The notes under the pieces: generated by a model
What the model was told of the DNA's origin: nothing
Database searches by the model: none
Seen by the model: the letters and a program-made list of their open reading frames with translations, nothing else
Part shown: positions 14,585 to 14,671 of the stretch, piece after piece
Numbering within the stretch: position 1 is the stretch's first letter
Layout of the letters: each line of letters opens with the position of its first letter
Program-made: the position numbers and the translations under genes
Assembly: GCA_023412855.1 (NCBI GenBank)
Contig: JAEZRJ010000054.1
Coordinates: forward strand, 1-14,671
Origin: Bacillota bacterium
GTDB lineage: Bacteria; Bacillota; Clostridia; Lachnospirales; Lachnospiraceae
Length of the DNA stretch: 14,671 nucleotides
Reading direction: 5' to 3'

Positions 14585-14671
14585 GAATGCTTTTCCTAGT
14601 GTGCAGTTCGAAAAACGTAGGCGTAGCGGGCTACGCTGAGGCTTTTCGAACTGTACAATCGGGAAAGCAGG
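14585..14671 (+). repeat. Nested palindromic element with GCGTAG-type core, right edge
   Basis: CTTTTCC...TGTGCAGTTCGAAAA (14589-14614) is an imperfect inverted repeat of TTTTCGAACTGTACA...GGGAAAG (14643-14667). Between the arms lies the perfect hairpin GCGTAG-CGGG-CTACGC (14621-14636). The apical core GGCGTAG-YGGG-CTACG matches the element at 1-97, while the arms are unrelated. It stands about 100 bases downstream of the hydrolase gene and is cut by the window end. No U-run follows the visible part. The spacer 14489-14584 before it shows nothing recognisable. Confidence 0.6.

Overview
The window looks like chromosomal DNA from a Gram-positive Clostridia, most likely a Lachnospiraceae-type gut anaerobe. 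This is inferred from moderate-to-low GC, strong AGGAGG-type ribosome binding sites, a T-box leader, a YesM/YesN two-component pair beside a carbohydrate ABC transporter with no ATPase gene of its own, and a small AAA-type ATPase family I associate with this group. No rRNA, tRNA, CRISPR array or intact insertion sequence was seen.

Left part (1-1776, minus strand): a nested palindromic element at the window edge, then an AlaA-type alanine aminotransferase gene. It is preceded by a complete T-box riboswitch whose specifier loop presents GCA (alanine), and by a sigma-A-type promoter. Together these form an alanine-starvation-responsive biosynthetic unit.

Middle part (1777-4323): a region of gene decay and orphans. 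It holds a small ATPase gene on the plus strand that has no canonical start codon where its reading frame appears to begin; a methyltransferase pseudogene with an internal deletion and nonsense codon; a minus-strand unit with a cupin gene whose usual metal-binding histidines appear replaced, followed by a broken short frame and a terminator; and an intergenic stretch carrying the cupin promoter and the probable promoter of the sugar locus.

Right part (4324-14488, plus strand): a coherent carbohydrate utilisation locus. A sensor histidine kinase (YesM type), an AraC-type response regulator (YesN type) and a membrane-anchored solute-binding-protein homologue overlap one another and end at a strong terminator. 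A second unit follows: a lipoprotein solute-binding protein paralogous to the anchored one, two ABC permeases and a cytoplasmic GH36 alpha-galactosidase-like enzyme. The likely logic is that an extracellular alpha-galactoside is detected by the anchored binding protein with the kinase, the regulator activates the transporter unit, and the imported sugar is cleaved inside the cell. The ATPase would have to come from elsewhere in the genome.

The right edge (about 14585-14671) carries a second nested palindrome. Its apical core matches that of the left-edge element although the long arms are unrelated in sequence. Both lie just downstream of a gene and read in the same orientation relative to it.
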